64,000 nt of DNA from the NCBI RefSeq assembly GCF_018691265.1, contig NW_024881283.1:3259731-3323730 (forward strand), written 5' to 3'. Position 1 is the stretch's first letter, and every line of letters starts with the position of its first letter. Source of the stretch: Tyto alba (taxonomy: Eukaryota > Chordata > Aves > Strigiformes > Tytonidae). The notes beneath the pieces were generated by a model that made no database searches, was not told where the DNA came from, and saw only the letters and a program-made list of their open reading frames with translations. Positions 58,067 to 64,000 of the stretch are shown here, piece after piece. The position numbers were made by a program, and so were the translations under genes.

Positions 58067-59535
58067 CTTAAGTATTGTTCTTATTTACTTAAATTAGGGT
58101 TGTAGCAAGCAACTGTACATTATTCCTTCCCTCAGCCATTCCGTTTCTGCTACAAAGAAATGAGGTTGATTAGTTCTTGCTATCCTACCACAAGTGAAGT
58201 ATTAGGTCAGGTCGTGACCACTTTCTAAGTCAGTGCTGCACAGTGATAAGTACACCTGACAGATGTAATTCATGCACTCTGACAAGACTGAAGACTTCTC
58301 ACTCAGGGCTGGCTACAGTCAGTTAGGGTCCAGGGCAAAGTGGTTTTCCACGGTTGCTGAGTTCTGTTACCAATCATGAAACACTTGAGGTTCTTTTTCT
58401 GACCCAAATTGCTCAATCCAGCACAGGAAATTGGGCAGGGAAGGGAAGGGAACTTACTTGCTTTCACAACAGTTTTTGGTTCCCTAAACTAACTAGCAGA
58501 GTCTGGTTGATGACAGAAGTGTATCATCTGACCTGTGACACTGATTATTCATATGCAAGGACAGCAGCCTCCCTACACCCACCAGAGAATGTGAAAGATA
58601 AGCTCAAATCTTTCCAAAGATAGGACCTATGTTTGTATCAGACTTTGCCTGTATTCAGTAGAGATATGGGTCCTTCAGATGAATCTCCTGAAGACAGTCA
58701 GGCAGCTTTTATGCTTACTTGTGTGAATGAGCAAAAAACCTAAGATGTTTCTTCTTCTCATGCCACTTGCCAAGGCCAGCCATGCACTCCCAGCCCCGAG
58801 CCAGGCAGAGGAAAGAATGTGATCACAATGTGAACGCATTTCCCTCCTGGTCCTGGACTCTGTTCCAGTAATGGCCACCCATAAGGAATACCTGCTGGCA
58901 ACTCTTAGCAGAGAGGTAATTCCCTGACTATGTCCCTCAGCCATGTTTGCCCTGAATCTGCAGTCATCTAAGCCATAGCACACAGCAAAGAGGGTGATTT
59001 CTGTAATTTAAAAGCCTGAATCTTGCTTGCTGGAGGAATCAGCCCCTGTACTTCTGCCCTGCCCAGACGGCATGTTCTGGCCTAGGAGCTCTTGCAGCGG
59101 GCAGGGGGTGCAGCTCTCCCCTTTCCCCCCTGCCACCCTGCTTCACAGCCGCTAAAGCACTGAGCAGATGGAGTCTGGCAGAGGAAATGGAAAGGGATTT
59201 TACAAGGAAATCTGGTAAATGTGTGATCTTCTTTTGATTCCTGGAAAGCTTGCAAGAGAGTTTACAGCTTAGGCTACTTACTGTGGGTAAATAACACACT
59301 TTACTCCACAGAAAACAGCTGTAAGGCCAGTGTGGGCTCAGAGAACAAATGTAAACGTGCATCTATGGAAAAGGGTAAGTGGAAGAAAAAGCCCTGAGGA
59401 CACTTCAGTAGGATATGCTGCAGTAATTAGGTCAGTAACAGTGCATTTCTAAAAACCAGTCTGAGCTTCTACTTCTGTTCCTGGAACTACTTTCTCAGTT
59501 TTACCGCAATGTTGCATTACTCTGCTTTACTTTGC

Positions 59536-59567
59536 AATAAAATGGATCCTCAGTTCTTTTAAATAAA
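59536..59567 (+). terminator. PTAFR: Twin AATAAA polyadenylation signals, possibly PTAFR
   Basis: Two canonical hexamers (59536-59541 and 59562-59567) lie 26 bases apart on the plus strand between PTAFR and the LTR. They are the best candidates for the end of the PTAFR transcript, but the long distance from the stop leaves doubt. Confidence 0.4.
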
Positions 59568-59749
59568 GCATGTTCCCCAAGTGTTTTGCCCTTTAACTTC
59601 TTCCACCTTTTCAACTGACTGTATTTATACACAGGCCTTGTGCCCTGGTTACAGCTGGTATAGTGCTGTTCTGGATTTAGGATGAGAATAATGTTGATAG
59701 CACACTGATGTTTTAGTTGTTACTAAGCAGCGTTTACACCAAGTCAAAG

Positions 59750-60162
59750 ACTTTTCAGCTTCTCACCCTGCCCTGCCTGTGAGGAAGCTGGGGGGCACAA
59801 GCAGTCGGGAGGAGACGCAGGCAGGACAGCTGACCCCAACTGGTCAAAGGGCTATTCCAGACCAGTCGGGCTCAGTCTGTAACTGGGGGAAACACTGGCT
59901 GAGGGTGAGGGCGGCTGCTCGGGAACTGGCTGGGCATCAGTCAGTTGGCGATGAGCAATTGCACTGTGCATCACTTGCTTTGTATATTCTAATTATTTCA
60001 TCATTATTATTTTTCCTTCTTTTTCCATCCTGTTAAGATGTCTTTGTTTCAACGCACATTTTATTTTATTTTTTCTGGATTCTCTCCCCCACCCCACTGC
60101 GGGGCAGGGAATGAGCCAATGGCTGTGTGGTGTTTGGCTGCCTGCCAGGTTAAACCATGACA
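59750..60162 (+). mobile_element. Endogenous retrovirus LTR (3' part), avian type
   Basis: Contains gctcgggaactggctgggca, cagtcagttggcgatgagca, attgcactgtgcatcacttg, then a T-rich polyadenylation region and gattctctcccccaccccac, and ends gttaaaccatgaca. I recognise this as a common bird LTR type. No retroviral coding sequence is attached, and the left border is uncertain, so it is a solo or truncated LTR. Its TATT-rich centre and end lie 230-400 bases upstream of the CpG island at 60.4 kb. Confidence 0.8.
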
Positions 60163-60399
60163 ACGTTGTACCATGCTGACACAGCACGAATTTCTGATGT
60201 GTTATTTTTTTTTTTGGATCACCATGTTAAGTCTTGAGAGAGGTAAAATTAAAGGCTCAGCAAGTTTTGACCTAAATGGGAAGGGGAAAGAAATTATTCA
60301 AGAGAGGAAACAAATTCTGAAACATCTGCTAGAGCTCTGCAAAACCCGAGCAGGCAAAATCCCCCGAACTCTCCAACCTGCACTACATGGGAAATTTTC

Positions 60400-61400
60400 C
60401 ACAGACACACCGCCACGCGGCTCTGACACTCCGGCTGAGAAGTGACAAACTATTTTAAATAACTCGCATTGCGACACCCCCAGCCACCGCAGAGCAGCGC
60501 GGAGGGCGGCCCTCCCTCGAGATCTAACACAGCCAAACGCCGCAGCCAGGCCGCAGCGGCTGCTGCCAGCCCAGCCGGGGCTGCCCAGGCCCCGCTCCCC
60601 CCCGCTCCCGCTCCCGCTCGGCCCCCACGGGCTCCCGTCTCCCTCTCCCGCCCCTCCCGTCCCCTCTTCCCCCACCCCCCCCTTCCCGTTCCCTCTCTCC
60701 CCTACTCCGTCTCCCACTCCCTCCCCCGCGCTCCCTCTCCCGTTCCCACTCCCCTCCGCTCTCCCCACCGCCCCCGCGCTCCCGTTCTCCCCTGCTCCAT
60801 CTCCCGTTCCCTCTCCCCCCCCCTTCTCCTCCGCTTCATCTTCCTCTCCCCGCCACCCTCCCGCCGCGCCCGGCTCCCGCTCACCCGCCCCGCGGCCGCC
60901 GCGGTCCCGCCCCAGCCCGCGACGTCATTTCCGTCGCTGCGCGCTCTGCTTCCGGGCGGCGCTGCGGCGGGCGGGGGTCGCCGCTGCCATGTCCGCCGCG
61001 GGACGCGCTCCCGGGCCCGGCTCCGGAGCCGCCTCTCGGTAAGAGCCCGCTGAGGGAGGCCCGGCCCGCGCCCCGCGTCCGGCGCCGCCGCGGGGAGGGC
61101 GACCGAAGCGCGCTTCGCCCCGGCGCCGCTCCGCCTCCGCGGGCCGGGCCGGGGCTCGGCGGGCCCGAGCTCGGCGGCCGCGGGGGCGATGCGTGTGTGA
61201 AGCCCTGGTGGTGGTGGCGGTGGTGCTCGGCAGAGCTGGGAGGCAGCCGGGAGGTGCAGAAAGACACTCACCGCCTCCCCCAGCTCGGCTCGGGTAACGA
61301 GGAGTGGTTTGTGCGAGGGAGCCGGGAAGAAGAGCTCGCCCTGGGAAGCGCCCAGGGCGGGGGGGCTGTTTCCGGCGCCAGCAGTGGTGGGTGGCCCCAG
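60400..61400 (+). promoter_or_regulatory. EYA3: CpG island, putative EYA3 promoter and first exon
   Basis: GC-rich, CpG-dense region. It has a 270-base C/T-rich tract (60590-60860), a CRE-like element (gacgtcat, 60920-60927) and ETS-like sites (tttccg, cttccgg). A consensus donor CTCTCG|gtaaga ends a plus-strand exon at 61038. The ATG in that exon (60989) opens only a short frame. In human, EYA3 is the next gene after PTAFR on the same strand and begins with an untranslated exon, which fits this location. The naming rests on synteny only, and no EYA3 protein sequence lies in the window. Long open frames over the island are composition artefacts. Confidence 0.5.
60590..60860 (+). repeat. Polypyrimidine C/T-rich tract
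   Basis: About 270 bases almost free of A and G on the plus strand, with irregular repeats of ccctctcccgtt and ctcccgctcccg. It could adopt triplex or i-motif structures. It lies directly upstream of the putative EYA3 first exon. Confidence 0.85.
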
Positions 61401-64000
61401 CTGAGGGCAGCCCTGCTCAGACTGCGGTGGCTTTGCGAGGAGACACTTAAAACACATCTGCACTCCTTAGGCATTGGATGAGTTTAGTCGCCACACTGGA
61501 GCTTGTGCAAACATGTCCAGGAGGATGCGTTTGGGCTTGGCAGAGCCACAGTCACTTGGGCTTCCCAGGCTGTGTTGGATCCAGGTCAGCTCTGCCAGAC
61601 GTTACCGGTTCTGGGAGCGCTGCGCACAGCTGCTGAAGTCTTACGTGGAGCCAGCTCGAGCACAGCATGCCGTATTAGTTTGGTTTCCGCACCACATGGT
61701 GCGGCTGATTGTCTCCAGACTACGGCTAGTCCTTGTTACATCATAGATGCAATCATTGTCATGGAGAATCATACAAAAAAGTCTTGGTGGACTTTGCTTT
61801 CAGTGTGGAGCTAGCTCTGCTTCCGTGATGCACTTAATCTGTAGTATAGTAACTTCCAACTGGTAATTAAAAGTCAACCATACTGATTAAGATAAGATTT
61901 TACAGTTATCATTGTCTGCCTCTATTTGGTTTCCTTCAATTTTGTCTGTCGTGGAGTATCTTAAATTCATGATAGTGAATAAGATAGGCTTTGTTGAGAA
62001 TCATGGCAATTCATGTGCCTCAAGTCACTGTTTTCATAATAAGCTCCTTTTAAAAATGCATGAAGATAGTGGCTTCCTCATCCCATGAAACCACTGACCT
62101 GTCAGACTGTACCTATCACATTCTGGGTTTTTTCTTATCACCTGCTTCTTACTTGTGCAGTTCTGCAATCCAGTTTTTGCCATGCAAACAATGACATGCA
62201 GGTACATACTCACTGCTCTGTCTTAAAGGTGGCTGAGGTTAAGGTCTCACAGTTTACAAGCTGTTAGAATTACCGCACAGTGTCTTTCTGCAGCTTTCGC
62301 TTCCCTCTCAGCTCTTCCATGCAGCCTCAGCAGCAGTTACGGCGCCTTGGTAACTGTGTTGTTGGGTTGTGTGACAAATTTGATTGAAACACCATGACTT
62401 GCACATCACAGATATATGCAATAGCTGTAATAATTCCAGCGTAATTGGTGACTTTAGAAGGATTTCTAACTTCTTAAAACCTTGCCTTCTAAATAGTTGA
62501 ATGAGTTTTGAATTTAACTGTGCCAGAGTGTACTTTATTAAGTGGGTTTCCATGTTCTATGTTAATGAGTTGGAGTACCTCTACAGCAGATTAATGTATG
62601 ATGTCCTAACTTGTGTGTACCAAAGGGTAGTTATATATGACTAAACATAAAAATGGATAAAATATACAGGAATATTTTAATTGAATGAAAGCCTAGCAAG
62701 TAGTGTGTTCCCATGTGTAAGTCATGTTATACGTAAAGATTCAAGGCTTGAAGTAGGTAATAGGCCACTGTGGACATGAGTAACTCAGTGCCTATATTTT
62801 TAGTTACCAGCAGTAGCATTTCTTTTTTTTTTATCTTCTTCACAAGTCTGTGTTGTTTTTTTTTTTTTTTTCCTGAAAGGTGCTCCTAGAAAATGGGTGT
62901 TTGTTAAAACTTGTACTGGGTGTGCAAAATCTTGTGGTCGAAAATGGAGCTGTCAGGATGGAGATGTACAGGAAACTTTTGAGGCCTTAAATGGAATCAT
63001 GTCAGGATTTAACAACTGGTAGGTTATGTGTGATCTTGCACCAAGCAGTATCTACAGACAGCCCACCTCCAGACAACATTATATTTTGCAGTGGTTTCTG
63101 AGTGTTTTTTTCACCTAAACCATGACCAGTGGCACACACTGGTTGGTTGTAAGTTGAGGAAGGTCTTTTTCAGCTTTTTCTCTTTGTCTTATTCTTAATT
63201 TATTCTCTTTCTTTCTTCCTAATTTGTCTGGAATTTTTTCCTTTAATTGGTTAAAGGGCAGCAAAACAAGTATCTTTTCAGCAGTGTTCTTCTCTCTGGT
63301 GGCCCCTCTCTAGCACTGATTCAGGGATAGTTCATACAGATGCTATGACTGGAGGGACTCCAGTACCTGAAGGAGTAACTTCAAATCCTTTTTTCCTTCT
63401 TGCAGCCGCTTCCAGAGCTTCAGCGAAGGTGGTGCTGCACGGGTTCAGATCTCCTCCTAATGTGTTACCCAAACCTGATGTTTAGGAGAGTGCTGTGGGC
63501 AGAAAACACAGCATGTCATAGCAGGCTCTTCAGTGTACGGTGTCAATTTGATCCACACCACACCAGTCACTGCTGCCTTGTCTTTGCCAGGTTGTCACCA
63601 ATCAGTCCCATAACTGGGCAATATAACTAGAAAACAAGCTTTGTATTTACAGAAATAAATCAGTATTGTGATGAAGCTGATTGGAAACTGTTTTCATCTC
63701 TTAAATAAACTTTTGGGGTTAAAGGTATGGCTAATCTAATTTCTGAGGTGATTGAACAGTTCTTTAGTTCTGTAGAAGATGGGTCCCTCCTGAGTTGAGA
63801 CTTGACTACAGAGCAGTTCTCACATCCCAAGAGCTTCCTTCTGAGTCTTGAATTTTTCATTGTTTGTGTTTGAATACTGACAGTGTTGTATCTCTGAGAG
63901 TCACCAACTGGAATATAACATCAAGTGTATGGCAGCTTTAAACTTAGGGTGATGGTTCATATTTCCATGAATATTGTACTATCATATGTAATTCCATTTT
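61401..64000 (+). other. Presumed EYA3 5' introns
   Basis: Apart from the exon-like segment at 62880-63018 and T runs near 62821 and 62856, I see no coding exon, RNA gene or mobile element up to the window end. Confidence 0.45.
62880..63018 (+). other. EYA3: Exon-like segment, putative untranslated EYA3 exon 2
   Basis: Bounded by a long T tract and acceptor tcctgaaag (ending 62879) and a donor AACTG|gtaggt (63018/63019). Spliced to the exon ending at 61038, the frame from ATG 60989 stops at 62887-62889, giving a 19-residue open frame. The segment therefore fits an untranslated exon better than a coding one. I do not recognise either open frame across it. Confidence 0.35.

Larger units (their letters stand above)
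57117..59749 (+). other. PTAFR: Probable PTAFR 3' UTR and flank
   Basis: No coding exon is recognisable. AATAAA signals occur at 59536-59541 and 59562-59567, which would give a 3' UTR of about 2.4 kb. An (AAAC)-rich simple repeat lies at 58025-58066. The extent of the UTR is inference. Confidence 0.45.

Noticed and set aside
60702..61463. 253-codon minus-strand frame across the 61-kb CpG island
   Set aside because: It is Arg/Pro/Gly-rich low-complexity translation of the polypyrimidine tract and island, with no domain.
62880..63020. Coding reading of the exon-like segment (APRKWVFVKTCTGC...)
   Set aside because: No ATG is in that frame in the upstream exon. The frame ends at the donor with a stop, and the product matches no family I know, so an untranslated exon is the simpler reading.
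1..64000. CRISPR arrays, toxin-antitoxin pairs, operons, phage or plasmid genes
   Set aside because: The window is clearly vertebrate nuclear DNA; no spaced direct repeats or compact bacterial-style coding is present.

Overview
This is vertebrate nuclear DNA, most probably from a bird (Neoaves). The genes are intron-rich with GT-AG splice sites and CpG-island promoters. The recognisable repeats are CR1 LINE fragments and endogenous-retrovirus LTRs of types I know from bird genomes. The proteins are close to their vertebrate orthologues. I found no prokaryotic, phage, CRISPR or operon-like content. The species cannot be named from the sequence alone.

Layout. (1) 1-21.4 kb, minus strand: the 5' half of HNRNPR, with coding exons at 14.4-14.6, 12.0-12.1, 11.5, 10.6-10.7 and 2.5-2.7 kb. 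Its CpG-island promoter and untranslated first exon lie near 20.8-21.3 kb, and the gene runs off the left edge after 225 codons. (2) 21.5-28.2 kb: intergenic, no recognisable gene. (3) 28.2-28.9 kb, minus strand: complete ATP5IF1 (3 coding exons, 111 aa). (4) 28.9-29.3 kb: a compact head-to-head promoter shared with DNAJC8. (5) 29.3-42.3 kb, plus strand: complete DNAJC8 (9 coding exons, 251 aa) with CR1 fragments in its introns. (6) 42.3-56 kb: intergenic or 5'-untranslated territory of PTAFR, with one old CR1 and one candidate untranslated exon. (7) 56.05-57.1 kb, plus strand: the intact single-exon coding region of PTAFR (354 aa). (8) 57.1-60.4 kb: possible PTAFR 3' UTR, then a retroviral LTR. 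(9) 60.4-64 kb: a CpG island and two exon-like segments that I read as the untranslated 5' end of EYA3, by position and orientation only.

The genes are independent transcription units. HNRNPR encodes an RNA-binding splicing/mRNA factor, ATP5IF1 the mitochondrial ATP-synthase inhibitor, DNAJC8 a spliceosome-associated J-protein and PTAFR the platelet-activating-factor receptor. The order and relative orientation ATP5IF1 / DNAJC8 / PTAFR / (EYA3) matches human 1p35, but HNRNPR beside ATP5IF1 does not, which suggests a lineage-specific breakpoint near 21-28 kb. I see no undescribed biological system. The better leads are the shared promoter with three E-boxes and a CG repeat, a triplicated splice acceptor upstream of PTAFR, an unexplained intronic reading frame in HNRNPR, and an LTR next to the putative EYA3 promoter.
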